In this document: piece by piece, positions 1 through 8,993 of the stretch | Layout: every line of letters begins with the position of its first letter | Numbering within the stretch: the first letter of the stretch is position 1 | Assembly (NCBI GenBank): GCA_963809925.1 | Contig: CAWELH010000002.1 | Coordinates: 62,001-126,000, forward strand | Source of the DNA: DASQZK01 sp963809925 | GTDB lineage: Bacteria; Bacteroidota; Bacteroidia; Bacteroidales; GCA-2748055 | Length of the DNA: 64,000 nucleotides | Direction of reading: 5' to 3' | Notes under the pieces: generated by a model | Database searches by the model: none | Told to the model about the DNA's origin: nothing | Seen by the model: only the letters and a program-made list of their open reading frames with translations | Made by a program: the position numbers and the translations under genes

Positions 1-437
1 CAGTCATCGGACTCATTGCAGCCGGCCTGTCCACCACCAATGCCCAGATCTTTGCCCTCGGTTCGGAACTGCGGGGACTAATGCATGGGGACGAACGAAA
101 AGTCATGGTCAGAACAAAAATCGGTATATTTTTCTTCTCCCTCGTTGCACTGGCTTTCTCACTGGTAGTCAGCGACCAGATCGCACTTCTCGCCAGGGTG
201 AGCTTCACAGGAACAGGGATGATGGGGCCCCTCATTATCCTGGGGATCCTCAGTGACAGAAAAATATCTTCCTATATGATATGGACGTCACTGGCTGGAT
301 TGCTTGTATTTGTTCTATCACTTGCAGGTTACCTACCCAGCACAGTGGCAGGCCTCAGACTAGACCTGTTACTAATCATATCATTGAGTTTGCTGGCTGT
401 TATATTTTATTTGACGGGGAAAAAGCCGGCGAGATAG
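1..437 (+). CDS. Sodium:solute symporter family protein, C-terminal part (5' end outside window)
   Basis: The reading frame is open from the first complete codon at base 3 to the TAG at 435-437, so the gene begins upstream of the window; the ATG at 81 is internal. The upstream residues read AAGLSTTNAQIFALGSELR, which resembles the conserved helix of the sodium:solute symporter (SSS) family where small residues, S-T-T and a downstream S line the sodium site. Four further hydrophobic segments follow, ending in a short basic tail (GKKPAR). This fits the last helices of an SSS transporter in the inner membrane. The substrate cannot be told from this fragment. A panF- or putP-like paralogue is possible. 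Confidence 0.75.
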   Translation, partial: VIGLIAAGLSTTNAQIFALGSELRGLMHGDERKVMVRTKIGIFFFSLVALAFSLVVSDQIALLARVSFTGTGMMGPLIILGILSDRKISSYMIWTSLAGLLVFVLSLAGYLPSTVAGLRLDLLLIISLSLLAVIFYLTGKKPAR

Positions 438-518
438 TAATGTTATACAAAAAAAATTGATTGATTTATACATTGATAATCAATTAATTATCCTTTATTT
501 TCAAAACGAATATTCCAA

Positions 519-547
519 TTCAGGGATGAATGTCATTCATCCCTGAA
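519..547. terminator. Perfect inverted repeat after the symporter, probable terminator hairpin
   Basis: Two 14-base arms (519-532 and 534-547) are exact reverse complements around a single T at 533. The stem would be about 12 bp with a tight loop. It lies 82 bp after the symporter stop and about 200 bp before the desaturase. No T-run follows, so it may act as a hairpin stop, an mRNA 3' stabiliser or a protein site. The rest of 438-743 is AT-rich; another small palindrome (ATTGATAATCAAT) sits at 472-484. Confidence 0.45.
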
Positions 548-743
548 AACCGTTATTGAACTGCTAAGAGTTAGATTGACCACATTTTTTTACCGGTTAA
601 GCCCTCAAATTTCATAAAAGTCCAATTGCCTCCTAACTTTGTTGAAATTCTAACAAGTAGCATACTAAATCACATGTTCGAGTTTTGGTATTCTGCCAGG
701 TTTATTGACCACAGATAGGCAACTAAATGAAAACTCAAAAAGG

Positions 744-1850
744 ATGAAACCAACAGATATAAAATTTCCTAACAATATTCAAAGTGATTTTGTGAATGAA
801 CTCCGCAGGCAGGTTCGAAACTATTTCGAAGAGAATCACATATCGAAATACGGTAATCCACGTATGTTTGTAAAGACAGTGTTTATGTTTTTACTTTTCT
901 TTGTACCCTATTTTCTTATGTTGACACATGTTATTATCAATCCATCCCTGATGCTGGTAATGTGGATAATAATGGGATTTGGAGTGTCGGGCATCGGACT
1001 TTCGGTTATGCACGATGCAAATCACAGGTCATATTCAAAGAATCAGAATGTAAACAGGGGACTTTCGCTGTCACTGAATTTCGTAGGAGGATTCTCCCCG
1101 ACCTGGCAGTATCAGCACAACACTTTGCACCATGGATACACTAATATTGATGGTTTTGATGAAGACATTGACCCGGGTAAAATTCTGAGGTTATCTCCGG
1201 ATAAACCATATTATAAAATTTACCGTTTTCAGCAGTTTTATGCCTGGTTTTTCTATGGACTAATGACGCTGACCTGGACCATTGACAAAGATTTCAGGCA
1301 ATTATTCCGTTATAAAAGAGAGGGAGTGGAACTCAGCCAGAAAAGGTCATTTGGAAGGCTACTAACGGAGCTGATCGTGTCTAAGGTCCTTTACTATACA
1401 TATATGTTGGTTATCCCAATCATTTTCCTCCCGATACCATGGTGGATGGTAGTTATCTTCTACTTCATCATGCATCTTGTGAGCGGTTTCATGCTTACAA
1501 TAATTTTTCAGACCGCGCACGTCATGCCATCATCCGAATACCCTAATCCGGACAAAGGTGGATCGATGGAAAACAATTGGGCAATTCATCAATTACTAAC
1601 AACCACAGATTACGCCAGAGGTAACAGGTTATTTTCATGGTACGTAGGTGGCTTGAACTTTCAGATAGAGCATCATTTATTTCCGAATATATGTCATGTG
1701 CACTATCACAAAATTTCTAAAATCGTGGAGGCAACTGCCAAAAAGTACAATATCCCCTATCATGTACAACCCGGTTTTTTAAGTGCGCTGAGGGAGCATT
1801 TCAAGATGTTGAGGATCCTTGGGAGACCTGTTCAGTTGCAGCAGGCATAG
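744..1850 (+). CDS. Fatty acid desaturase (linoleoyl-CoA/delta-6 desaturase-like), membrane di-iron enzyme
   Basis: 368 residues from the ATG at 744; an in-frame TTG at 705 would add 13 residues, but the ATG gives the better start. The three histidine boxes of membrane fatty acid desaturases are present: HDANH at residues 90-94, HNTLHH at 125-130 and QIEHH at 307-311. The QxxHH third box is typical of the acyl-CoA front-end/delta-6 class. Two hydrophobic hairpins (about 48-88 and 220-260) flank the boxes as expected for an inner-membrane protein. It would introduce a double bond into membrane acyl chains using O2 and an electron donor, which implies at least occasional exposure to oxygen. It stands alone with no partner gene. 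Which carbon it desaturates cannot be read from the sequence. Confidence 0.88.
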   Translation: MKPTDIKFPNNIQSDFVNELRRQVRNYFEENHISKYGNPRMFVKTVFMFLLFFVPYFLMLTHVIINPSLMLVMWIIMGFGVSGIGLSVMHDANHRSYSKNQNVNRGLSLSLNFVGGFSPTWQYQHNTLHHGYTNIDGFDEDIDPGKILRLSPDKPYYKIYRFQQFYAWFFYGLMTLTWTIDKDFRQLFRYKREGVELSQKRSFGRLLTELIVSKVLYYTYMLVIPIIFLPIPWWMVVIFYFIMHLVSGFMLTIIFQTAHVMPSSEYPNPDKGGSMENNWAIHQLLTTTDYARGNRLFSWYVGGLNFQIEHHLFPNICHVHYHKISKIVEATAKKYNIPYHVQPGFLSALREHFKMLRILGRPVQLQQA

Positions 1851-2227
1851 CACTCAACACATTCCGATAGTTAGTATTCAGTAATCATTATTCCTCATTA
1901 GTGATCAGCGATCGTTTAGGATGTGAAAAACTGCTCACATAAGGATACTGTTGATTCATTATTGCAAATTCAATGTCATATTGAAACTATAGCTATCCAA
2001 AATTATAAAGGAGCGATAGGTCTTTTTGCCGCACTAATTCATCCGTTTATTTGTCAAAAATCAGGATCAACTATTTCAGTAGTTGATAACTTTTCATCAA
2101 AAAGCTGAAAATAGGACGCTGATATTTGGGGGGTGAAAACTATTAAGGGGCGGCGTGTTGGAAGGCGGGGGTGGGGCCCCTCTTAACACCAGACAATCTC
2201 GAAGGAACAAAGCCCCTTACTATGTTA

Positions 2228-2306
2228 TTTGGTGATCCACCTACGCTGAAGCTACGGTGGACGCAGTTTGGTAAATTGAAGAGTGAGCTATAGAACCTTA
2301 TCCTAT
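2228..2306 (+). repeat. Leader part of a dispersed intergenic element (copy A)
   Basis: The segment TGATCCACCTACGCTGAAGC and the following GACGCAGTTTGGTAAATTG recur, slightly diverged, on the minus strand at 46089-46136 and 45680-45735, and in part at 63109-63140. In copies A and at 45551-45735 the leader is followed by sequence related to the 91-bp unit. The remainder of 1851-2227 holds no convincing gene: only a 61-codon GTG-started frame at 1923 without family features, and a G-rich stretch at 2128-2180. Confidence 0.75.
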
Positions 2307-3489
2307 CCATGGGCAAAACCATGGCTATTGTTGGTGAATGCCGCCGGCATGGAAGAAGCGTTTCTACAAACACCTCTCATCCTCTCCCCTTCACTATCCA
2401 TGGGCAAAACCATGGCTATTGTTGGAGAATGCCTCCGGCATGGAAGAAGCGTTTCTACAAACACCTCTCATCCTCTCCCCTTCACTATCCATGGGCAAAA
2501 CCATGGCTATTGTTGGAGAATGCCTCCGGCATGGAAGAGTCGTTTCTACAAACACCTCTCATCCTCTCCCCTTCACTATCCATGGGCAAAACCATGGCTA
2601 TTGTTGGTGAATGCCTCCGGCATGGAAGAAGCGTTTCTACAAACACCTCTCATCCTCTCCCCTTCACTATCCATGGGCAAAACCATGGCTATTGTTGGAG
2701 AATGCCTCCGGCATGGAAGAAGCGTTTCTACAAACACCTCTCATCCTCTCCCCTTCACTATCCATGGGCAAAACCATGGCTATTGTTGGAGAATGCCTCC
2801 GGCATGGAAGAAGCGTTTCTACAAACACCTCTCATCCTCTCCCCTTCACTATCCATGGGCAAAACCATGGCTATTGTTGGAGAATGCCTCCGGCATGGAA
2901 GAAGCGTTTCTACAAACACCTCTCATCCTCTCCCCTTCACTATCCATGGGCAAAACCATGGCTATTGTTGGAGAATGCCTCCGGCATGGAAGAAGCGTTT
3001 CTACAAACACCTCTCATCCTCTCCCCTTCACTATCCATGGGCAAAACCATGGCTATTGTTGGAGAATGCCTCCGGCATGGAAGAAGCGTTTCTACAAACA
3101 CCTCTCATCCTCTCCCCTTCACTATCCATGGGCAAAACCATGGCTATTGTTGGTGAATGCCTCCGGCATGGAAGAAGCGTTTCTACAAACACCTCTCATC
3201 CTCTCCCCTTCACTATCCATGGGCAAAACCATGGCTATTGTTGGAGAATGCCTCCGGCATGGAAGAAGCGTTTCTACAAACACCTCTCACCCTCTCCCCT
3301 TCACTATCCATGGGCAAAACCATGGCTATTGTTGGTGAATGCCGCCGGCATGGAAGAGTCGTTTCTACAAACACCTCTCATCCTCTCCCCTTCACTATCC
3401 ATGGGCAAAACCATGGCTATTGTTGGAGAATGCCTCCGGCATGGAAGAAGCGTTTCTACAAACACCTCTCATCCTCTCCCCTTCACTTC
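2307..3489 (+). repeat. Minisatellite: 13 direct copies of a 91-bp unit
   Basis: The unit start CCATGGGCAAAACCATGG recurs at 2307, 2398, 2489, 2580, 2671, 2762, 2853, 2944, 3035, 3126, 3217, 3308 and 3399, always exactly 91 bp apart. There are no spacers, so this is not CRISPR. Copies differ at only a few positions (GGAGAATG/GGTGAATG, TGCCTCC/TGCCGCC, AGAAGCG/AGAGTCG, one CTCATCC/CTCACCC). Each unit holds two small hairpins: CCATGG-GCAAAA-CCATGG and ATGCC-TCC-GGCAT. Because 91 = 3x30+1, each unit shifts the frame by one and long open frames appear in all three plus-strand frames; none has a start context or coding character. The array sits between a desaturase and an esterase gene. Confidence 0.97.
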
Positions 3490-3552
3490 CTAACCTCCTA
3501 ACTTCCTAACTTCCTAACTTCATCACCTCATAACTCCATCACCTCATAACTC
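3487..3552 (+). repeat. Microrepeats abutting the 91-bp array: 4 x 8 bp and 2 x 16 bp
   Basis: TTCCTAAC occurs at 3487-3494, 3503-3510 and 3511-3518, with CTCCTAAC at 3495-3502. CATCACCTCATAACTC then occurs twice back to back at 3521-3536 and 3537-3552. The ATCACYTCATAACyCC motif also follows the single repeat-unit copy near 45560-45590 (minus strand), so the tail belongs to the element. Confidence 0.9.
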
Positions 3553-3637
3553 CAAAACTCCGCCCAGAAATTTCAAAAATTTTCATACCTTTATTTATCC
3601 AAACAACCATACTTCAAACATAATCAATTCAAACTAC

Positions 3638-4510
3638 ATGATGAGAACAATTCTGCTTACATCCCTTACACTTTTTCTTTTCAACGTGCTGCTGCCTGCA
3701 CAGGAATATCGTCATCATGATGAAATTTTGCTTTGGCCCGGCGGTGCCCCGGGAAGCGTACAGGCTAACTGGCCGTGGGAAGGATACAAGGAGGAGTGGC
3801 AAATTGATTCTGCCAGTAACAAGGAGATGGTGATCTTTGTGACCGATCCGACCATTCAGGTCTTCCTTCCGCCAATGGAAAAAAATACGGGCACAGCGGT
3901 CGTCGTTTGTCCCGGCGGTGGGTATAATATTGAAGTTATAGGAAAGGAAGGGTATGACATTGCAAAAATACTGAATGAAATGGGTATCGCCGCTATCATT
4001 CTGAAATACAGACACTATGATATTTTTGCTGCGCGGGATGATGCCCAACGGGCCATCCGGTATACACGTTATCATGCAAAGGAATGGAATATCGACCCGG
4101 AAAAAATCGGCCTTGGCGGATTTTCAGCCGGAGGGCACTTGTCGCTTCATACAGCTGCCAGTCTGGAAGTTCCCTTGCCGAAAGGCTGGAAAGCAGATGA
4201 CATCGATGCGGTCAGCAACCGTCCCGACTTCCTGATGCTGGGCTATCCCGGGACAAAGATGCCTAAAGGTGTAAATTTTACAGAAAATATGCCGCCGGCT
4301 TTTATTGTTGTTTCGGGAGACGACGGAATGATGCCCTTGTCTTTCGACCTGTATCATTCGCTGAAGAATATGGGTGTACCTGCCGAATTGCACATCTTCC
4401 AGAAAGGTGGTCATGGTTTTGGTGCCGGAACACCGGAATGTAACTGCAGCAATTGGCTTGAAATATTCAGAAACTGGCTGCTAACCAATTCATTTATCAG
4501 CAATCCCTGA
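3638..4510 (+). CDS. Secreted alpha/beta-hydrolase esterase (acetyl xylan esterase/BD-FAE-like)
   Basis: 290 residues. Residues 1-22 form a signal peptide ending in LLPAQ. The nucleophile elbow is GFSAGG with Ser163; an oxyanion-type GGGY lies at about 90. The likely acid is in SGDDGMMP and the likely His in GGHGFG near the C-terminus, giving a complete Ser-Asp-His triad. The mature protein starts with LLWPGGAPG, a hallmark of secreted esterases in Bacteroidota that remove acetyl or other acyl groups from polysaccharides. It lies 302 bp before the GH2 gene on the same strand and could serve the same substrate. A lipase-type substrate cannot be excluded. Confidence 0.82.
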   Translation: MMRTILLTSLTLFLFNVLLPAQEYRHHDEILLWPGGAPGSVQANWPWEGYKEEWQIDSASNKEMVIFVTDPTIQVFLPPMEKNTGTAVVVCPGGGYNIEVIGKEGYDIAKILNEMGIAAIILKYRHYDIFAARDDAQRAIRYTRYHAKEWNIDPEKIGLGGFSAGGHLSLHTAASLEVPLPKGWKADDIDAVSNRPDFLMLGYPGTKMPKGVNFTENMPPAFIVVSGDDGMMPLSFDLYHSLKNMGVPAELHIFQKGGHGFGAGTPECNCSNWLEIFRNWLLTNSFISNP

Positions 4511-4812
4511 AACAGATTCTAATCCTCCGATTACGATTCCAGGAAACCGGTTCTTAAACTTGAATAACAAATAGATGGACTTCTCCTGTGAATTATCGTA
4601 CCTTTTGGCTAACAAAACCATGTACAATTTTCATGGTGAAACTAACATTCTCAATACGGTAGACATCTTGTGAAAAACAGGTAAATTCATACTCCTCGAA
4701 GTATACTATCCCTGGTTTATTTTAGCACCGACATATATTTTATTATCAGACATTTTAATGACCTGTCCATTAAGTTCAGGGGAAATCAAGCTTTCACTAA
4801 ATGTAACTTATC
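4511..4812. other. Intergenic region, nothing recognised
   Basis: 302 bp, AT-rich, between the esterase stop and the GH2 start. No tRNA, strong hairpin, good -7 box or open frame was seen. Confidence 0.5.
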
Positions 4813-7587
4813 ATGATTTCATGGCGCACATTTTTAGTTTTGGTTATACCAGGCTTCATCTGTCAAACACAGCTGACAGCGCAAAGCACCGTCAGTCTGA
4901 GTGACTTCCACTTATTGTCATCCACGTTGACGCACGACGACGGGAACACCATCTCGCAGCCGGAATATGGTTCGGACGTATACTGGTTTCCTGTAAAAAT
5001 CCCTTCTACAGTTCTGTCAGCGCTGGTGAGTAACGGCATTTATCCGGATCCATATTCTGGTATGAATAATATGCTGATCCCGGATGCATCAGACAGTTTC
5101 AATGTGCGTTACAATCTGGCGAAATACAGTTATCTCCCGGGTGAAGCCAATCCGTGGAAACAGCCTTATTGGTACCGGACAAATTTCAGGGTCCCGGCCG
5201 CAGATGAAGGAAAACATTTTGAGTTGATCTTCAAAGGTATAAACTACCGTGCTGCCGTTTGGCTTAACGGAGAACAGATTGCCGATTCATCGGAAATAGC
5301 CGGAATGTTTGGCGAGTTCTATCTTGATGTCAGCACTCAGATCAGGGCAGGCAAAGAAAACGGGCTGGCTGTAAAAATATACCCTCTGGACTATCCAGGG
5401 TTACCCGCACAAGAACAACTTGAGGCTCTTGGCGATTTTTATGCCAACGGAGGTCCGACGGGCGATATCGGGAAAAATGTGACCATGCTCTGTTCGGTTG
5501 GCTGGGACTGGATACCACCTGTCAGAGACCGCAACATGGGGATTTGGCAGCCCGTGTTATTACGTTCTACCGGACCTGTCACCATTGATCATCCGCATAT
5601 AATTACTGCACTGCCCCAACTCCCTGATACCAGCCTTGCTGAGATCACCGTAGATGTACCTCTTACTAACCACAGTTTAAAAGTTATGGAGGGAACGCTG
5701 ACAATACGGATAGAACCTGAAAATTTTAAGGGTGAGGGAATTTCCATTGCCAAAAGAGTGCGGATAAAGCCTGGTATTACGCTGGTTTCAGGTTTCAACA
5801 TCGATAATACCAAAGAACTGAAGATCAGGAATCCGCACCTTTGGTGGCCCGTTGGTTACGGCAATCAAGATCTGTACACAATGCAGATCACATTCAGTGA
5901 TGAGAAAGGAATCTCTGACAGGAACCAGACTGACTTTGGCATTAGAACTGTAAATACCCGTACTGTTGAAATAAGGGAATCACTTCGGAGAGATTTCTAT
6001 GTAAATGGCAGAAGAATATTTCTGCTTGGGGGAGCCTGGGTGCCCGATATGATGTTGAACAGGGATTCAGCCAGATATGATCACGAACTTCAGCTTTGCC
6101 GGAATGCAAATCTTAACCTCCTAAGGATTTGGGGCGGAGGTATCACTCCTCCCGATGTCTTCTTCGACCTTGCAGATAAATACGGTATGCTTGTCTGGTC
6201 GGATTTCTGGGTAACTGGTGATACTCAGGGTGAATTCAGGGGCGATCCCGGCTGGCCGTTGGAGGGAACTGTATTTACCTCCAATGTTGTCAGCACGATC
6301 CTCCGACTTCGAAATCATCCCTCACTGTTGGTATGGACAGGTGGGAACGAAGGTCATGCCCGTAAAGAACTTTATGATGCCATGAGAGACAACCTTGCCA
6401 GCCTGGATGGCACCAGACCATTCATCTCCTGCTCATCAGGGTATGCCCATCTCCCTGAAGGATGGAAGCGTTCATGGCCCGATGACCAAGCACCAGGTGT
6501 ATATAGCAGCGGACCTTACTCATGGCAGGATCCATTAAAATATTATGAACTTTCAAACCATGCCAAAGACTGGGTTTTTAAGGATGAGACTGGCATTCCC
6601 TCTCAACCGCCTTACCGTATCATGCCCAAAATCATTCCCGATCTGGTATGGGATAAGAGTCTCCCCTTCCCTCTTAACAATTCGTGGGGCTATCATGACG
6701 CGGCAACGGGAAACGGAAAATACGACCTGTATTATAAGGAGATGGTCAGACGATTCGGTGAGCAGACAAGTATGAAAAGTTTTTGTGATGCCATGCAAGT
6801 CATGAATGCCATGGGATACCAGGGAATTTTCGAGGCGGCTGAACATAAGTTGAATGAGGCTGGCGGTATTATGCTCTGGAAACTGAATGCCGCTTTTCCA
6901 AGTGTTGTATGGCAGATCTACGATTGGTTCCTGATGCCGAACGCAGGTTACTACTTTATACAGAACGCCTGCAAGCCGGTACACGTCCAGTTTAACCGCG
7001 ATGATTCCACCGTTGTTGTCATAAATAGACCATACAATCAATTAAGATCGTTCGAAGTAACAGCTGATATTTACTCGGAAAAATCAAAACTTATTGGGCA
7101 TAAGGAGGTGTCAGTAGATCTGAATGCATCGGAGATAAAAGAATGTTTTTCCCTTGCAGGAGTACTCAAGGATTCAGAAGAATTGACATTTATCTTATTG
7201 CGATTGAAAGACGCATCAGGGGCGCTTGTTTCAGCCAATACCTACTGGATTTCACGAGATGGTAATTTTAAGGGAATGAAAGATATGCCTGTATCTGAAC
7301 TGAAGGTTGGTGTGCTTGAGTATACCAGGGATGGGGCTGAGGCAACCTGCCGGTTACAATTCACAAATCCTGGGTTGTACCTTGCCTCTTTTATCAATCC
7401 GCAGGTACGTATTGCCGGTGAGGAAATACTGCCGTCCTACTGGTCCGACAATTATTTTACACTTAAACCCAAAGAATCGGTAGTTGTCACAGTAAGGTTT
7501 CCGCTTGAATACTCTGCCATTGGAAAACCTGAACTCAGGATTGAGGGATGGAATGTCAAAATGGAAGATACCCTTCTTGAACCATAA
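4813..7587 (+). CDS. Secreted GH2 glycoside hydrolase (exo-beta-glucosaminidase/beta-mannosidase-like)
   Basis: 924 residues with a signal peptide (1-24). A GH2 jelly-roll sugar-binding domain (about 80-230) is followed by an immunoglobulin-like domain (about 240-365), a TIM barrel (about 380-690) and C-terminal beta domains. The barrel contains RIWGGG, VWSDFW and WTGGNEGHA; Glu513 after Asn512 is the predicted acid/base. Glu592 in KDETGIPS is the predicted nucleophile. These motifs resemble the CsxA-type exo-beta-D-glucosaminidase/mannosidase branch rather than LacZ. It would release single sugars from the non-reducing end of an oligosaccharide in the periplasm. Substrate assignment within GH2 is uncertain. 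Confidence 0.85.
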   Translation: MISWRTFLVLVIPGFICQTQLTAQSTVSLSDFHLLSSTLTHDDGNTISQPEYGSDVYWFPVKIPSTVLSALVSNGIYPDPYSGMNNMLIPDASDSFNVRYNLAKYSYLPGEANPWKQPYWYRTNFRVPAADEGKHFELIFKGINYRAAVWLNGEQIADSSEIAGMFGEFYLDVSTQIRAGKENGLAVKIYPLDYPGLPAQEQLEALGDFYANGGPTGDIGKNVTMLCSVGWDWIPPVRDRNMGIWQPVLLRSTGPVTIDHPHIITALPQLPDTSLAEITVDVPLTNHSLKVMEGTLTIRIEPENFKGEGISIAKRVRIKPGITLVSGFNIDNTKELKIRNPHLWWPVGYGNQDLYTMQITFSDEKGISDRNQTDFGIRTVNTRTVEIRESLRRDFYVNGRRIFLLGGAWVPDMMLNRDSARYDHELQLCRNANLNLLRIWGGGITPPDVFFDLADKYGMLVWSDFWVTGDTQGEFRGDPGWPLEGTVFTSNVVSTILRLRNHPSLLVWTGGNEGHARKELYDAMRDNLASLDGTRPFISCSSGYAHLPEGWKRSWPDDQAPGVYSSGPYSWQDPLKYYELSNHAKDWVFKDETGIPSQPPYRIMPKIIPDLVWDKSLPFPLNNSWGYHDAATGNGKYDLYYKEMVRRFGEQTSMKSFCDAMQVMNAMGYQGIFEAAEHKLNEAGGIMLWKLNAAFPSVVWQIYDWFLMPNAGYYFIQNACKPVHVQFNRDDSTVVVINRPYNQLRSFEVTADIYSEKSKLIGHKEVSVDLNASEIKECFSLAGVLKDSEELTFILLRLKDASGALVSANTYWISRDGNFKGMKDMPVSELKVGVLEYTRDGAEATCRLQFTNPGLYLASFINPQVRIAGEEILPSYWSDNYFTLKPKESVVVTVRFPLEYSAIGKPELRIEGWNVKMEDTLLEP

Positions 7588-7704
7588 CGAATTCGCCTAT
7601 GCCGGAGTTTGACGCAGTGATCATTTGGAACTCAGCAGCTCCTGACCGAATACGTCACATCAATTTTCATGTTGAGTCCCTACATGGCATATGAAACGGG
7701 CCAT

Positions 7705-7732
7705 AAAAAAACTGCCCGGGTTCCCCGGGCAG
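7705..7732 (-). terminator. Rho-independent terminator of the tRNA-Lys gene
   Basis: On the minus strand a perfect 9-bp stem (CTGCCCGGG/CCCGGGCAG, loop GAA) is followed by seven T residues (A-run at 7705-7711 on the plus strand). It begins 12 bp after the tRNA end. Confidence 0.9.
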
Positions 7733-7743
7733 CTAACTGACGG

Positions 7744-7816
7744 TCGGTCCAGAGGGATTCGAACCCTCGACCCCGAGATTAAGAGTCACGTGCTCTGCCA
7801 GCTGAGCTATGGACCG
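7744..7816 (-). tRNA. tRNA-Lys (anticodon CUU)
   Basis: 73 nt folding into a cloverleaf: acceptor CGGTCCA/TGGACCG, D arm GCTC/GAGC, anticodon loop CTCTTAA with CUU at positions 34-36, T arm GAGGG-TTCGAAT-CCCTC, discriminator A. The 3' CCA is not encoded (CCG follows). The anticodon stem CGTGA/TCTCG carries a T-T mismatch at 29-41. A strong terminator follows on the same strand. Confidence 0.95.
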
Positions 7817-8040
7817 AATTGCGAATGCAAAATAAATGAAAATTGCTGAACTCTGAAAGAATTCCCTTTTTAAAATATAAAGGAAGCGTATGCCCTTTTT
7901 GGCATGATCTGGTTTAAAGTACGTTGCGCGATTTTCTCTGCACCAAAATACCTCTGGGAAGGATTGTCTAACTGGTGATTTTTAAGAGAACGCAACGTGA
8001 AAGCGAATTTTTTCATCTCATACACAAGAAAAAACTGCCA

Positions 8041-8952
8041 ATGAAACCAATGCACGCTCTCATCTTAGGATTAATATTCTTGATTCCGGCATGTGAAGAA
8101 GACAATTTTACATGGCCGAGATCCTCCGACGGGATATCTATCCGAATCGGTGAGAACACGACGTTCAATTCGTGGGATATCGATTACTACGACTATTCAA
8201 CTCATCTTGTATATCTAAAGGAGGGCCGTTCCTTTCCCGATAGTTTTAAGGGTAGTGATCGCTTTACGGTTTATGCAGGAGAGGAGGAGATATACAGTGG
8301 TACGCTTCTCCCCGGATATGCTTCATATCTTCCGGAAGGACCAGTTATCAGAGTACAACCTGCATTCTACCAGGACTATATCATCTCGATCGGATTCATT
8401 GACAGAATCGATTCTTCCGGTAATTCACTCCCTGATCCACGGAGTGACGAAAGGATTGAGAGTGCATTGAAGAATCATCATCAATATCTTGGCGGTTTGG
8501 AATGTGAAATTATTTCGATCAGGCAGGCGTCATCGGGTAAGCTGTCCCTTGATCTGAGACTCAGTAATCATGATGCCTTCGATTATTTATTCCTCGATCC
8601 TGAGAAGATGGGAAGTGATCTTTTTCATTATTTTACTAACGGCTTGTCTGTACGCAATATAAAGCAGCCATTGATTTACAGTCATCATATTCAGATAGCA
8701 GAGCCTGAACCCTGGAACTCCTGGAATGTCAAATGGCTCTCGCTGATACGAGGACATTCAACGGCCGATATTTCACTTATCTATGACAGTTTTGATAAAA
8801 TACCCCCAGGGAATTACATCGCCGATTATACATTCCCGGGTTTAAGCTACCAGGTCGGGCGGGAAGATCTTGTGCTGTCATCAAGAAGGAAAGAAGAAAG
8901 AATATGGTTGGGGATGATAAGCGCATCCAAAAATTTCATTATCAGACAATAA
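8041..8952 (+). CDS. Lipoprotein of unknown function
   Basis: The frame opens at 7975, but the ATG at 8041 gives a clean lipoprotein signal peptide, MKPMHALILGLIFLIPAC, with Cys18 as lipid anchor, so this start is preferred (303 residues). The mature protein is rich in aromatic and acidic residues and predicted mostly beta; no catalytic motif or known family was recognised. It is probably exported and anchored to the outer membrane. Its neighbours (tRNA upstream, convergent oxidoreductase downstream) do not suggest a role. Confidence 0.72.
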   Translation: MKPMHALILGLIFLIPACEEDNFTWPRSSDGISIRIGENTTFNSWDIDYYDYSTHLVYLKEGRSFPDSFKGSDRFTVYAGEEEIYSGTLLPGYASYLPEGPVIRVQPAFYQDYIISIGFIDRIDSSGNSLPDPRSDERIESALKNHHQYLGGLECEIISIRQASSGKLSLDLRLSNHDAFDYLFLDPEKMGSDLFHYFTNGLSVRNIKQPLIYSHHIQIAEPEPWNSWNVKWLSLIRGHSTADISLIYDSFDKIPPGNYIADYTFPGLSYQVGREDLVLSSRRKEERIWLGMISASKNFIIRQ

Positions 8953-8993
8953 ACGGGGACCAGGAAACAATTAAGTTGTCAAGGCATTCCTAC

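Noticed and set aside
705..743. TTG start for the desaturase adding 13 residues
   Set aside because: The ATG at 744 gives the usual N-terminal length; the extra residues are polar and not family-like.
1923..2108. 61-codon frame after the desaturase
   Set aside because: GTG start, no family similarity or recognisable motif, lies next to repeat DNA.
2307..3489. CRISPR array
   Set aside because: The units are head-to-tail without variable spacers and no cas genes are nearby.
2283..3501. Long plus-strand open frames (up to about 394 codons) with a repetitive product
   Set aside because: They are the same 91-bp minisatellite read in three frames; the period shifts frame every unit, variation is not codon-like, and no signal or family feature is present.
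7975..8040. Upstream start of the lipoprotein gene
   Set aside because: The added 22 residues are charged and would bury the clear lipoprotein signal starting at 8041.
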